In this document: positions 15,818 to 24,949 of the stretch, piece after piece
Numbering within the stretch: the first letter of the stretch is position 1
Layout of the letters: every line of letters begins with the position of its first letter
Assembly: GCF_023973145.1 (NCBI RefSeq)
Contig: NZ_CP099546.1
Span: 3,772,671-3,836,670 of the forward strand
Length of the DNA: 64,000 nucleotides
Direction of reading: 5' to 3'
Origin: Natronosalvus vescus
GTDB lineage: Archaea; Halobacteriota; Halobacteria; Halobacteriales; Natrialbaceae
The notes under the pieces: model-generated
Seen by the model: only the letters and a program-made list of their open reading frames with translations
Told to the model about the DNA's origin: nothing
Database searches by the model: none
Program-made: the position numbers and the translations under genes

Positions 15818-17350
15818 TCAGTCGCTTTCGACGCCGACGTCGTGGGCGACGATGGTGAGGTGGGTTAGTTTGGGCGGCAGGTGTTCGGGTTTGATGTCGA
15901 TGGTCGGCTCGACCGTTTTCAGGAGCGGGTCGTAGGTCAGTTCCGCGTTCTGAGCGATCGCCATCGGCCCAGAGATGATCGAGCCGGTGAAGTCGACGCT
16001 CCCCGTGCCGATACAGACGTCCGCCCAGTCGGCATCGGGTGAACAGTCTGCATTGGGGGCGTACTCCTCGACCACGTCGTTCGTCCCCTCAGCCGGTTCG
16101 TCACGCGGTGCGTAGATCGTTCCCGTGAACTCCCCTTGCCCGATCGCGAATTTCATCTCGGAGGTCCCATAGAGCTGGAATCGCGACGGATCGTCCGATT
16201 CGACGGAAACGCCGCTGCTTCCGCCGCCGATCGCGACGTCGCCAGTGGTATAGACCCGGGCGACATTATTCGTTCCTTCCGCGCCAATAACCTCGATCTT
16301 CGCGTTATTGAGCCCGATGTAGCCGTCGACGACGAGCGTCACGTTCCCTTCGCTCAGATCGATCGTCAGGTCGTCCGGCAGCGATAGGTTATCCGTCAGG
16401 TAGGTGCCGTTCTCGAGCGTCGATCCTTCGATCGGTTGCGCGTCGTCATCGACCGTCTCGAGGAGGTACGCGATGTCTTCGTCGAGCGGACGCAAGTCGA
16501 ACTCTTCACCGCCGGTACAGACGGTCGGTTCCTCGCAGGTGATATTGACGTCCCCGCTCGCCGTTATCGATCCGTTGACCGAGGGCGTTCCGCCGTTGTC
16601 CTTCACGTCCCCCTGTGCGTAGACGGCACCGTCGTAGGAACCGTCTGGCTGGGGTTGTCCAAGCAGAACGGTCACGGTCTCGGATTCGTGATCGACGCGT
16701 ACGTACGACGCATCGACCTGGCGCTCGTAGTGTTCGGCCCAGCCGACGTAGTAGGGACTCTCGATCGTGATCCTGACGAATCGACCCGCAACGTTCGGGC
16801 CGTCGCGCGTCAGATCCTCGCTCCCGAGCTTCGATAGTCGAATCCGGTCGTTCGACACCGACTCGACGCCATTGAGGCGCGTGACCGGGAGATGCAAGGT
16901 TTCCTCACGGAACTCGACCTGCGGCCCGGAGAGGAGGCGGGTTTCGGTGCCGCTGCCGCGGAACACCGCTCCGCCCTCGTAGGCGACGACGGTGTCGCCG
17001 TCGCGGTACTCGATCGACCGGAGCGGTTCGTCGATAATCGGGTCGTCGACACCCGCAACCGTGATTGTCATATGGCCGGAGTCGACGAGCGAGACGTCCC
17101 CTTCGGCATCCTCGAGCCCAAGTGCTACCGTCCGCGTGTCACTGCTCGAGGCGGCGACCGTGTTCAGATCGGCACCGAGTTGCGTAAAGGATTGCTCAAC
17201 CCGTTCGTCCTCGAGTCCATCCGCGGACGAGGACAACGAGGCGCTGCTGACGAGGAAGATTCCGATGCTCGCAACGGCGACCATGCCGATCAGCAGCGTC
17301 AGTCCGAGCACCGGTGTGAGCCCACGGCTATCACGCCACCGGCCGGTCAT
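15818..17350 (-). CDS. pilin-like surface protein (DUF7289-type)
   Basis: A 510-residue secreted or surface-attached protein. The N-terminus 'RGLTPVLGLTLLIGMVAVASIGIFLV' has the class III (prepilin-type) signal layout: a positive segment, then a single hydrophobic helix. The rest is beta-rich, acidic and Thr/Ser/Gly-rich with no catalytic motif, and includes a repetitive 'ASGDVNI', 'TTGDVAIGG' strand pattern resembling a beta-helix or polymer-forming (bactofilin-like) stretch. One Cys pair lies mid-protein ('NITCEEPTVC') and another near the end. Haloarchaeal relatives are annotated as DUF7289; the role (pilus minor subunit, envelope protein) is unproven. Confidence 0.75.
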   Translation of the reverse strand: MTGRWRDSRGLTPVLGLTLLIGMVAVASIGIFLVSSASLSSSADGLEDERVEQSFTQLGADLNTVAASSSDTRTVALGLEDAEGDVSLVDSGHMTITVAGVDDPIIDEPLRSIEYRDGDTVVAYEGGAVFRGSGTETRLLSGPQVEFREETLHLPVTRLNGVESVSNDRIRLSKLGSEDLTRDGPNVAGRFVRITIESPYYVGWAEHYERQVDASYVRVDHESETVTVLLGQPQPDGSYDGAVYAQGDVKDNGGTPSVNGSITASGDVNITCEEPTVCTGGEEFDLRPLDEDIAYLLETVDDDAQPIEGSTLENGTYLTDNLSLPDDLTIDLSEGNVTLVVDGYIGLNNAKIEVIGAEGTNNVARVYTTGDVAIGGGSSGVSVESDDPSRFQLYGTSEMKFAIGQGEFTGTIYAPRDEPAEGTNDVVEEYAPNADCSPDADWADVCIGTGSVDFTGSIISGPMAIAQNAELTYDPLLKTVEPTIDIKPEHLPPKLTHLTIVAHDVGVESD

Positions 17351-17618
17351 CGTGTCGCACCGTCCAAGCCGATTTCCTGTTCAAAACGTCGATACGAAAA
17401 CCCCCGCTCTATGCCCCCCGAAATCCCCCGATTGAGTTGGCGCAAGCGGATCATATACGAATGAAACAACGTCACGGGTTATGATGTTTCCGCTACCTTC
17501 CATTTCGTGAACAAGAACGTTTCACCGATATCGATCGTAAAACCAACGTCGACTGGTGGACTCACTCTCGGCCGATTCGACCCACAGATCTCGTTCTCGA
17601 GACCGTGGCAGCGACCGG

Positions 17619-18449
17619 TTATCGGCCCTCCCAGTCGGGCGTTCGATCCTCGAAGAAGGCGTCGATCCCTTCGTTCTTGTCGGCGGTTCCGAATAACTGG
17701 GCAAACAACTCGGCTTCGTACTCGATACCCGTCTCGAGTTCCATCCGCGAACTCGCTCGAACCGCCTGTTTCGCGAACTCGAGGGCGATTGGACTCTTCG
17801 TCGCCATCGACTCCGCCAGGTCGTAGACGTGCTCGTCGAGTTCCTCGGGTGGATACATCGCGTCCACTAGACCGATCTCCCTGGCCTCCTCGGCGTCGAT
17901 GAGTTCCCCGGAGAGGATCAGACGCATGGCCTGGCCCTCACCGACGAGTCGTGGCAGTCGCTGTGTCGCGCCACCGCCTGGGATGATCCCCAGGTTGATC
18001 TCCGGCTGGCCGAGTTTCGCGCGCTCGCTCGCGATGCGAACGTCACAGGCCTGGGCGAGTTCACAACCGCCACCGAGCGCGTGGCCGTTCAGGCGGGCGA
18101 TGACGGGTTTCTCGAGATCGTCGACGTATTCGTAGACCCGCGGCCGCTTGCTCGCCTCCCGCTGTTCGATCGGCCCGCGCTCGCGAAGCTCCGCGACGTC
18201 CGCCCCGGCGACGAACGCCTTCGCCTCGTCCGCGCCGGTGAGCACCACGACGCGCACGTCGTCGTCCGTTTCCACGGCCTCGAGCGTAGCCTTCAGCTCC
18301 CGGCGAACCTGTGCGTTGAGCGCGTTGCGCGCATCCGGTCGATTGATCGTGATTGTCGCCACGTGCTCGACTCGTTCACCGATCTCGAGGTCGACCACCT
18401 CGCGCTTACTCCCGCCATTGTGCTCACCGCTTTCGTCATCGTCGCTCAC
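17619..18449 (-). CDS. enoyl-CoA hydratase / isomerase family protein
   Basis: A 276-residue crotonase-fold enzyme. 'GADEAKAFVAGADVAEL' supplies the first oxyanion-hole strand and 'ARLNGHALGGGCELAQACD' the second; 'GIIPGGGATQRLPRLVG' carries the hydratase-type active-site Gly-rich loop. Members add water across 2-enoyl-CoA. The ATG overlaps the stop of the upstream 3-hydroxyacyl-CoA dehydrogenase by four bases, so both act in one beta-oxidation-type unit. A ~30-residue acidic N-terminal extension precedes the fold. Confidence 0.9.
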   Translation of the reverse strand: MSDDDESGEHNGGSKREVVDLEIGERVEHVATITINRPDARNALNAQVRRELKATLEAVETDDDVRVVVLTGADEAKAFVAGADVAELRERGPIEQREASKRPRVYEYVDDLEKPVIARLNGHALGGGCELAQACDVRIASERAKLGQPEINLGIIPGGGATQRLPRLVGEGQAMRLILSGELIDAEEAREIGLVDAMYPPEELDEHVYDLAESMATKSPIALEFAKQAVRASSRMELETGIEYEAELFAQLFGTADKNEGIDAFFEDRTPDWEGR

Positions 18450-19348
18450 TGCTCGTCACCCCCAGGTGCTGACGCGTACTCCCCGCTCACGCCGACGATT
18501 TCGCCGTCCTCCCACACGTAGAACCCTTCACCAGATTTGCGACCGAGCTTTCCTGCCCGGACTTTCTGGCGCAGGATCTGTGGCGGCCGGAACCGCTCGC
18601 CGAGTTCCTCGCGCAGGTGCTCGAGAATGTCGAGACGGACGTCGAGACCTACCACATCGCCGAGTTCGATCGGTCCCATCGGATGATTGTACCCCAGTTC
18701 CATCGCTGCATCGAGCGCCTGCGGGTCGGCAACACCCTCCTCGAGCATCCGCATCGCTTCGACGCCGAGGGTGACGCCGAGGCGGGAGGTCGCGAATCCG
18801 GCCGAGTCACGAACGACGACGGGCTCTTTATCGATCCCTTCGACGAAGGATTCGGCCGTCGCGACCGTCTCCTCGCTCGCCTGTTCGGGGACGACGATTT
18901 CGACGAGGCGCATCAGGTGAACCGGGTTGAAAAAGTGCAGGCCGATTGCCCGTTCCGGGCGCTCGAGCGCGCTGGCGATCTCGGTCAGCGATAGCGAGGA
19001 CGTGTTCGAGGCGATGAGCGCGTCGTCGGGAGCCAGCGACTCGACGTCTTCGACGGTCTCCCGCTTCAGGGACATGTCCTCCGGGACGGCCTCGATCACC
19101 AGGTCGGCCTCTTCGACCGCTTCGGCCAGATCGATCGTTCCGTCGATGCGCTCGAGGGTGGCCGCTTTCGTCTCGGAACTGACTTTCTCCCGGTCGACAC
19201 CCTCCTGCAGATTTGATTCGATGGAGTCGATCCCGCGTTCGACGAACTCGACCTGGATGTCCCGCATGACGACGTCGTGGCCGGCCATAGCGACGACCTG
19301 GGTGATGCCGTGGCCCATGGTTCCGGCTCCAAGTACACCAACGTTCAT
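18446..19348 (-). CDS. 3-hydroxyacyl-CoA dehydrogenase
   Basis: A 300-residue NAD-dependent enzyme oxidising 3-hydroxyacyl-CoA to 3-oxoacyl-CoA. The Rossmann motif VGVLGAGTMGHG starts at residue 3; 'SNTSSLSLTEIA' and 'GLHFFNPVHLMRLVEIV' hold the catalytic region with the conserved His/Pro; 'RDSAGFATSRLG' and 'YNHPMGPIELGDVVGLD' form the C-terminal domain signature. It may also act as 3-hydroxybutyryl-CoA dehydrogenase. It overlaps the hydratase gene by four bases. Confidence 0.92.
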   Translation of the reverse strand: MNVGVLGAGTMGHGITQVVAMAGHDVVMRDIQVEFVERGIDSIESNLQEGVDREKVSSETKAATLERIDGTIDLAEAVEEADLVIEAVPEDMSLKRETVEDVESLAPDDALIASNTSSLSLTEIASALERPERAIGLHFFNPVHLMRLVEIVVPEQASEETVATAESFVEGIDKEPVVVRDSAGFATSRLGVTLGVEAMRMLEEGVADPQALDAAMELGYNHPMGPIELGDVVGLDVRLDILEHLREELGERFRPPQILRQKVRAGKLGRKSGEGFYVWEDGEIVGVSGEYASAPGGDEQ

Positions 19349-19444
19349 GTACGAAATGCCCGCGGCTGGCGGGTTAAACGTTTATCTCCGGCCTGGCGCG
19401 ACTCCCAATCTACGCGAAAAGGAGGTGTGTCGTCCCGCTCTGGC

Positions 19445-20971
19445 TCACTCGAGCGGCCGAACCTTGAACCCGTAACGGGTGACGCCCTCCTGGGTGTAGA
19501 TCCGCCTGATCGTCGGCTCGACGCGTCCGCCGACGCTGAATTCACCTGGTTCGGCGTCCGTTCCCATCGCCGGCGCTGAAACCGTCCCACCGGAACCATC
19601 CTCGGCCTCGAAGGCGACGATCACCGCGGCGTACTCGCCGGTCTGGGACTGGTACTCTGCGAACTCCGGCGGTGCACCACCCTGTGAGATGGTCGTGACG
19701 GCTTCGAGCCTGGCTTCGCCGGCGAGTCGGGTTTGCTCGTAGCCCTCGAGTTCCCCGCAGTCCGGACAGGCGCCCTCGGGAGGGAACGCGAGTGCGTCAC
19801 AGGAGAGACAGCGTCCCGCGACGAGTCGGTACCGCTGGGGAAGCGACCGTTTCCACGTTGGAATGCTGACGTACGCACCACCCCCCGACGGTGGCCCCGA
19901 CGTGACGACGCCACGCTCGCGGAGGTACTCGGCGTAGGAAACCGACGTCCCGTCCTCGAAACGGGTCTCGACCGGCACGGTACCATCACACTCGAGGACG
20001 AACGCGTCGCTTCCCGCTCCGCTTCCGTAGGAGACCCCGAGAATCGACTCCGCGCCGTTTTCGAGCGCCTTCGCCAGAGTCATTGGTACGCTTGCAGCAC
20101 CGAGATCCCCGAGTTCGTGGACGGTCGCGTACTCGGTGATCGGCTCCGTCTCGAGGCCGAGCGCGCCGGCGACTCGATACGGGCGCTTGCCGTCGGGTGA
20201 CTGGATCGCGGCCGCGTCGACGGCTCCGAGATAGTCGCTGTCGGTTTCGAGCGAGTCGACCGCGCCGGCCGTCGTTTCACGAAACGCCTGTCTATCGTAC
20301 GCAGTGACGCCGAGTTCCGTGGCGGCGGCCGACCCAGGTTCGCGAAATCGGGTGCCAGGATACGCCGCGGTGTACTCGCCACGGTCGACGATTGCTGCCT
20401 GGCCACCGACCTCGAGGACGAACGCTGCTGCCCCCGCTCCGGCGGCGTGTTCGATGGCCTCGTCGGGGTGGCCCGCGGGGGCGTCAGCGGCGACGACCAG
20501 CGCACGGGTCGCGTTGCCGGCCTCGAGCGCGTCAATCGCCCCCCAGAGCGCGCGCGTGCCAGCGCGCGTACTCCCCGTGTACTGGTGAGTCGTCGCGTCC
20601 GCGGGGATCCCGCACATCGCTCGGACTCGGGCCGTCAGGTCGCCTTCCTCTAGTGGCGGGGTCGTCGAGGCGAAACCGAGCCAGTCGATCGAATCGACGG
20701 GGGCGGTACTGGAACCGCTCTCGGCCTCGAGTGCACCGGAATCGCCACCTACCTCGAGCGCCCGCCGAGCGGCTTCGACGGCCATCGTGAGAGCGTCCTC
20801 GTCCGCCGCAGGCACGGCTTTCTCGGTGACGCCTGGAGCCTGGAACTGGCCCCAGGCGTCCCGAAACTCGTCGGCGCTGATCCGAAACCGTGGGGCGTAG
20901 GCTCCGGCGGCGCTGATGCCGACCTGCCCCGGTTCGTCGTGTTCGCGGTCACGATCGGTATCGACGCTCAT
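19445..20971 (-). CDS. condensing-enzyme-like (HMG-CoA synthase-type) domain fused to zinc-ribbon/OB DUF35
   Basis: A 508-residue two-part protein. Residues ~15-355 have the thiolase-fold layout of HMG-CoA synthase or KAS III-like proteins ('GISAAGAYAPRFRI', 'GNATRALVVAADAP', 'GAGAAAFVLE'). Residues ~365-508 are a DUF35 module with a rubredoxin-like zinc site (CLSCDAL, CPDCGEL) and an OB fold. At the expected nucleophile (normally a Cys before 'AGT'), the sequence reads 'YTGSTRAGTRAL', so no Cys is seen. It overlaps the thiolase gene by four bases. In archaea, thiolase, DUF35 and HMG-CoA synthase form a channelled complex; this may be a scaffold version of it for acyl-CoA degradation. Confidence 0.75.
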   Translation of the reverse strand: MSVDTDRDREHDEPGQVGISAAGAYAPRFRISADEFRDAWGQFQAPGVTEKAVPAADEDALTMAVEAARRALEVGGDSGALEAESGSSTAPVDSIDWLGFASTTPPLEEGDLTARVRAMCGIPADATTHQYTGSTRAGTRALWGAIDALEAGNATRALVVAADAPAGHPDEAIEHAAGAGAAAFVLEVGGQAAIVDRGEYTAAYPGTRFREPGSAAATELGVTAYDRQAFRETTAGAVDSLETDSDYLGAVDAAAIQSPDGKRPYRVAGALGLETEPITEYATVHELGDLGAASVPMTLAKALENGAESILGVSYGSGAGSDAFVLECDGTVPVETRFEDGTSVSYAEYLRERGVVTSGPPSGGGAYVSIPTWKRSLPQRYRLVAGRCLSCDALAFPPEGACPDCGELEGYEQTRLAGEARLEAVTTISQGGAPPEFAEYQSQTGEYAAVIVAFEAEDGSGGTVSAPAMGTDAEPGEFSVGGRVEPTIRRIYTQEGVTRYGFKVRPLE

Positions 20972-22152
20972 GCGCCCACCTCCTCGAGCGGCTGTCGTTC
21001 GAACACGTGCACCACGGCCGCGCCGCCGCTGCCGCCGACGTTGTGCGTGAGTCCACGTCTCGCTCCCTCGACCTGCCGATCGCCGGCCGTTCCCGAGAGC
21101 TGTTTGAACGCCTCGACGACCTGGCCGGCCCCCGTCGCACCGATGGGGTGCCCCTTCGATTTGAGGCCGCCGGAGGTGTTGACCGGGAGGTCGCCCTCGA
21201 GCGTCGTCGTGCCGTCGTCGATCAACTCACCGGCGTCGCCGCGGTCACAGAAGCCGAGATCTTCGTAGGCGAGCAGTTCCGCGATGGAAAAGCAGTCGTG
21301 TACCTCCGCGAAGTCGACGTCCCTAGGAGCGATGCCCGCCATCTCGTAGGCTCCCTCGGCCGCGCGTTCGGATGCCGGGATCGATGCGAAGTCCGCCCGC
21401 TGGAACAACCCCACGCGATCGCTGCCCGCGCCGACGCCGGCGATCCTGATCGGGTCGTCGGTGTACTCGGCGACCACGTCCTCGCTGACGATGAGCGCAC
21501 AGGCCGCACCGTCGGAGGTCGGACAGCAGTGATACAGCGTGAGCGGATCGGCGACGACCGGCGCGGACTCGGCGTCCTCGAGCGAACACTCGAACCCGAG
21601 CTGGGCGTGCGGATTGGCCGCCCCGTTGGCGTGGTTCTTGACGGCGACCTTCGAGAGTTGCTCGCGCGTGGTGCCGTACCGTTCCATGTGGACGCTGGCC
21701 ATCTGCGCGTAGGTGCCCGAGAAGGTCGTCCCGGAGAGTCGTTCCCACTCGGTTTCCCCGGAGACGCCGAGCCAGTACTTCGTCGCGTCGGCGCTCGTAT
21801 CGCTCATGACCTCGAAGCCGCCCGCGAGGACGACGTCGGCCATCCCCGACCGCACCGCCTGGACGGCGTTTCGCACCGCGAACCCGCTCGCTGCACAGGC
21901 GTTTTCGACGCGCGTACAGGGAACGCCGTGGAGTCCGACGTGTTCGGTGACGGCGGGCCCGGAGAGCCCGAGTTGGCGCCCGCCGACGCCGAGGGTACCG
22001 ATCACCGCTTCGTCGATTGCCTCGGGCTCGAGCCCCCGCGGCACGCTCCCAATCGCCGCCTCGAACGCCGTCTGAAACAGGGTTCGGTAGCTCTCCTCCG
22101 GGAACGCCCCAAAATCGGATTGCCCCGCACCCACCAGATATACCTCTCGCAT
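20968..22152 (-). CDS. thiolase family protein (SCP2 type)
   Basis: A 394-residue thiolase-fold enzyme that cleaves or forms 3-oxoacyl-CoA. The acylated nucleophile is Cys86 in 'VENACAASG'; 'EVHDCFSIAE' is the His-Asp-Cys-Phe motif of the SCP2-like group; 'NTSGGLKSKGHPIGATG' holds the second catalytic His. The C-terminal 'THNVGGSGGAA' replaces the classical CxG motif, as in SCP2 thiolases. ATG 22152 (MREVYLVGAG) is preferred to the longer reading from 22233, which adds a non-conserved 27-residue tail. It is first of a minus-strand set thiolase, condensing/DUF35, then (after 96 bases) dehydrogenase and hydratase. Confidence 0.9.
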   Translation of the reverse strand: MREVYLVGAGQSDFGAFPEESYRTLFQTAFEAAIGSVPRGLEPEAIDEAVIGTLGVGGRQLGLSGPAVTEHVGLHGVPCTRVENACAASGFAVRNAVQAVRSGMADVVLAGGFEVMSDTSADATKYWLGVSGETEWERLSGTTFSGTYAQMASVHMERYGTTREQLSKVAVKNHANGAANPHAQLGFECSLEDAESAPVVADPLTLYHCCPTSDGAACALIVSEDVVAEYTDDPIRIAGVGAGSDRVGLFQRADFASIPASERAAEGAYEMAGIAPRDVDFAEVHDCFSIAELLAYEDLGFCDRGDAGELIDDGTTTLEGDLPVNTSGGLKSKGHPIGATGAGQVVEAFKQLSGTAGDRQVEGARRGLTHNVGGSGGAAVVHVFERQPLEEVGA

Positions 22153-22302
22153 ACCCTTTCGTGGAACCGCCGGGACAAAATACGTGCCGGAGCCACGTGG
22201 CGAGGTCAGTACTTCGTGCGGAACCCGGTTCAAGGGTCACCATCGGATCGTGTCCGTTTCCGCGGAAATCAGGCTTGACGCTCGACAGAATGAGTTATAT
22301 AC

Positions 22303-22324
22303 TTACTATAGCAAATTACTATAG
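22303..22324. promoter_or_regulatory. direct repeat, possible operator
   Basis: The 9-base unit TTACTATAG occurs twice with a 4-base spacer (13-base period) in the intergenic region between the thiolase gene (minus) and the small membrane protein gene (plus). It lies next to an AT-rich TTATATAC stretch. A regulator site for the fatty-acid-type operon is possible. Confidence 0.35.
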
Positions 22325-22443
22325 TTTCTGTAGTCCTGCTCAAGAGCGTGAAATAGGGTGTCCCGACACGACGACTCCCGGAATCTCAAATCATACGTCG
22401 GTGTACCGAAACGATTACCACCCGCTCGACCGACGGGCGGAAT

Positions 22444-22854
22444 ATGACTGGAGTCGACGGCGCTCGAGCGAGTGACAGCCGGTCACGCCGCTGGATGCAG
22501 ATGCTCGCCATCGGACTCGTCGCCGGCCTCACGCTCCTCGTCCCCGCCCTCCGCCCGTTTCTGGCCGGGCTGCTCGTCCTCGCCGGGCCACTCACCGTCT
22601 ACGGCGGCCTTCTCGCCTTCTTGCGTGGTCATCTCGGGATGCGGAGTGCGAGTCGACTGATGGCCGGATTGGTGTGTGGCGCGCTCACGCCACTGCTTCT
22701 CGGTCTGGCGCTGATCGTCGACTCGAGTACGGCCACCCTGATCGTCGGGCTCGCCGGGGTCGCCTGTAGCGCGCTCGCGCTGTTTTTCGCCGCCGCGGCG
22801 TTTACCCGCGAACGGACGACGACTGAGCGGTACGTCCCGCCGCTCGACGGGTGA
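22444..22854 (+). CDS. hypothetical membrane protein, four helices
   Basis: A 136-residue protein with four hydrophobic segments (about 20-40, 42-63, 75-97, 99-120) and short polar ends, typical of small haloarchaeal membrane proteins. No functional motif was recognised. A short basic N-terminal tail precedes the first helix. Codon use is normal for the region. Confidence 0.65.
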   Translation: MTGVDGARASDSRSRRWMQMLAIGLVAGLTLLVPALRPFLAGLLVLAGPLTVYGGLLAFLRGHLGMRSASRLMAGLVCGALTPLLLGLALIVDSSTATLIVGLAGVACSALALFFAAAAFTRERTTTERYVPPLDG

Positions 22855-22951
22855 GGGCGGGTTCGAGTCCATTCTGATCCCCGGCTTGACTGTTGGGACG
22901 ATATCGATTGGTTTGTTCCGAACCACTCGAGTTCGACCGGTTCGTTCCGGA

Positions 22952-23695
22952 CTACTCGAGTTCGACCGACGACACCGGTCGGCGGCGTCCCGCAGTAGCT
23001 CCGTGTCGTTCGGTACTTGCACGATCAATGAGAATTTCGGCTCCCTCGTATTTTGTCTCCGTGCCGGGAAGGACGGTGATGGCGTCCACCAGCAACGGTG
23101 CAACCACCCCGGCGACGACCGTCCGCGGATCCGACAACGGTGCTTCCACAACGACCCGATCGCCCGTCTCGAGTCCCCAGTCCTCGACCACCTCCCTCGC
23201 TGCAGCGAGCACCGTCCCGTGGTCGTACGTTCGTGTTCCGTTCGTGAGTAGCGGCGTCTCCGGATCGATCTCGAGCGGCGGGAACGACGGGTTCTCACTC
23301 CAGAGGCCGGCATCGAAGTGGTGGACGGCGGGATTCGTCGGCTTTCCGCCGTACCCCACCCGCTGGGCACCGGGTGGGAGATCGTACGTATCCAGTTCGT
23401 CCACGGGCGCGACGACGGTTCGAAGCCCGTCGATCGATCGACCATCTCGCGGCGGATCGAACCGAACCGTTCCCTCGAGCAGCCCAGTTCCGAATAACGC
23501 GAGGAGCGCGAGTGGCCCCGACCCCGAAATGCCGACCGTTACCCCGCGTCGAACGCCCGTGTGACGCAGAAAGTTCCCGGCCTTCCACGCCGACGTCCGC
23601 AACCAGTGGGCGTCGAACGTCCGTCCGGTTCCGTCCTCGAGAACCGGTCGCTCGCTCCGGCGATCGCGTTCGAAGCAGCCTCCGAGCGTGTCCAT
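22952..23695 (-). CDS. AMP-dependent ligase-like protein, short
   Basis: A 247-residue soluble protein whose opening ('FERDRRSERPVLEDGTGRTFDAHWLRTSAWKAGNFLRHTGVRRG') and middle ('TPLLTNGTRTYDHGTVLAAAREV', 'ETGDRVVVEAPLSDPRTVVAGVVAPLL') resemble scattered segments of acyl-CoA synthetases. It is about half the usual length, and the P-loop-like 'SGTTGxPKG' and adenylation motifs are absent. It is probably a non-catalytic haloarchaeal offshoot rather than a broken gene, because the frame is intact. Function unknown. Lies downstream of dnaJ on the same strand (102-base gap). Confidence 0.55.
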   Translation of the reverse strand: MDTLGGCFERDRRSERPVLEDGTGRTFDAHWLRTSAWKAGNFLRHTGVRRGVTVGISGSGPLALLALFGTGLLEGTVRFDPPRDGRSIDGLRTVVAPVDELDTYDLPPGAQRVGYGGKPTNPAVHHFDAGLWSENPSFPPLEIDPETPLLTNGTRTYDHGTVLAAAREVVEDWGLETGDRVVVEAPLSDPRTVVAGVVAPLLVDAITVLPGTETKYEGAEILIDRASTERHGATAGRRRPVSSVELE

Positions 23696-23797
23696 ATCCG
23701 ATGCTTGCCGGTACGGTTACAAAAACGCCTCCACTTCGAACCTGGTGACGACAGCCACTGCAACGGGCTGGGAGCCAATACCCACCCAGAAGAGCGC

Positions 23798-24949
23798 TCA
23801 GAAACTCCGTTTGATCTTCTCGAAGAAGCCCTCGCTCACTTCGATCTCCTCGCCGCCGGCTTCCGCGAACGCCTCGAGCGCTTCACGCTGCTCGTCGTTC
23901 AACGATTCCGGGGTGACGATCTGCACGCGGACGAAGAGGTCACCCTGACCGTAGCGCTGGAGCCGAGGCATTCCTTTGCCCTCGAGGCGGAAGGTCTCGC
24001 CGCTCTGGGTCGCCCTGGGAATCTCGAACTCGGCGGCACCATCGAGCGTCGGTACTTCGACCGTGTCGCCGAACGTCGCTTGCGGGAACGAGATCGGGAG
24101 CGTGTAGTACAGGTTGTCGCCGTCGCGTTCGAAGTCGGGGTGGTCGGCGATCGAGATATCGATCAGGAGATCGCCGTGGGGGCCACCGTTCGGACTCGGC
24201 GCCCCCTCGCCTTCCATGCGGAGCGTCTGCCCGTCGTCGATCCCGGCCGGCACCTCGACCGTCAGCGAAGCCTCGTTGCGGACGTAGCCCTCCCCGCGAC
24301 AGTCGCCGCAGGTCTCGGAGTACAGCGTCCCTTCGCCCTCACACCGCGGACACGTCGTCGTCTGCTGGACGCGTCCCAGCGGCGTCTGCTGGATCTGGGT
24401 AACCTGCCCCCGACCCTGGCACTCCGGGCACGTGGAGGCATCCGCATCGGCCGGATGGCCCGCGCCGTCACAGGTATCACACTCCTCCGGTCGCTCGACG
24501 GTGAACTGCTTTTTGACTCCCTCGAACGCTTCCTCGAGGTCGATCTCGAGGCCCGTCCGCAGGTCACGGCCTTTCCGTGGTCGGTTTCGGCCGCGACCGC
24601 GACCGCCGCCGAAGACCTGTTCGAAGATGTCGCCGAGGCCGCCACCCATGCCGCCCATGCCGCCGAACGGATCGCCCCCAGCGCCGCCGAAGGGATCCTG
24701 GCCCGCGTCGAAACCGTGCTTTTCGGCCTGTTCGAACCGGTCGTGACCCATTCGGTCGTAGGCCGCTCGTTTGTCCTCGTCAGTGAGAACCTTCTTCGCC
24801 TTCTGGATTTTCTTGAACTTCTCTTCGGCGTCCGGCTCGTCACTGACGTCCGGATGGTACTCCGTGGCCTTCTTCCGGTACGCCTGTTTGATCTCCTCGG
24901 CGGAGGCGTCTTTGCTCACGCCGAGCACGTCATAGAAGTCCTCGCTCAT
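23798..24949 (-). CDS. dnaJ: molecular chaperone DnaJ (type I Hsp40)
   Basis: A 383-residue full-length type I J protein that delivers clients to DnaK and stimulates its ATPase. The J domain occupies 1-70 with HPD at 32-34; a Gly/Phe-rich segment rich in GGxGG and MGGMGG follows (about 80-115); four CxxCxGxG zinc motifs lie in ~145-210; the two C-terminal beta domains run from there to the end with 'EGKGMPRL'. It is the last of the dnaK, fusion, dnaJ set, all on the minus strand. Confidence 0.95.
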   Translation of the reverse strand: MSEDFYDVLGVSKDASAEEIKQAYRKKATEYHPDVSDEPDAEEKFKKIQKAKKVLTDEDKRAAYDRMGHDRFEQAEKHGFDAGQDPFGGAGGDPFGGMGGMGGGLGDIFEQVFGGGRGRGRNRPRKGRDLRTGLEIDLEEAFEGVKKQFTVERPEECDTCDGAGHPADADASTCPECQGRGQVTQIQQTPLGRVQQTTTCPRCEGEGTLYSETCGDCRGEGYVRNEASLTVEVPAGIDDGQTLRMEGEGAPSPNGGPHGDLLIDISIADHPDFERDGDNLYYTLPISFPQATFGDTVEVPTLDGAAEFEIPRATQSGETFRLEGKGMPRLQRYGQGDLFVRVQIVTPESLNDEQREALEAFAEAGGEEIEVSEGFFEKIKRSF

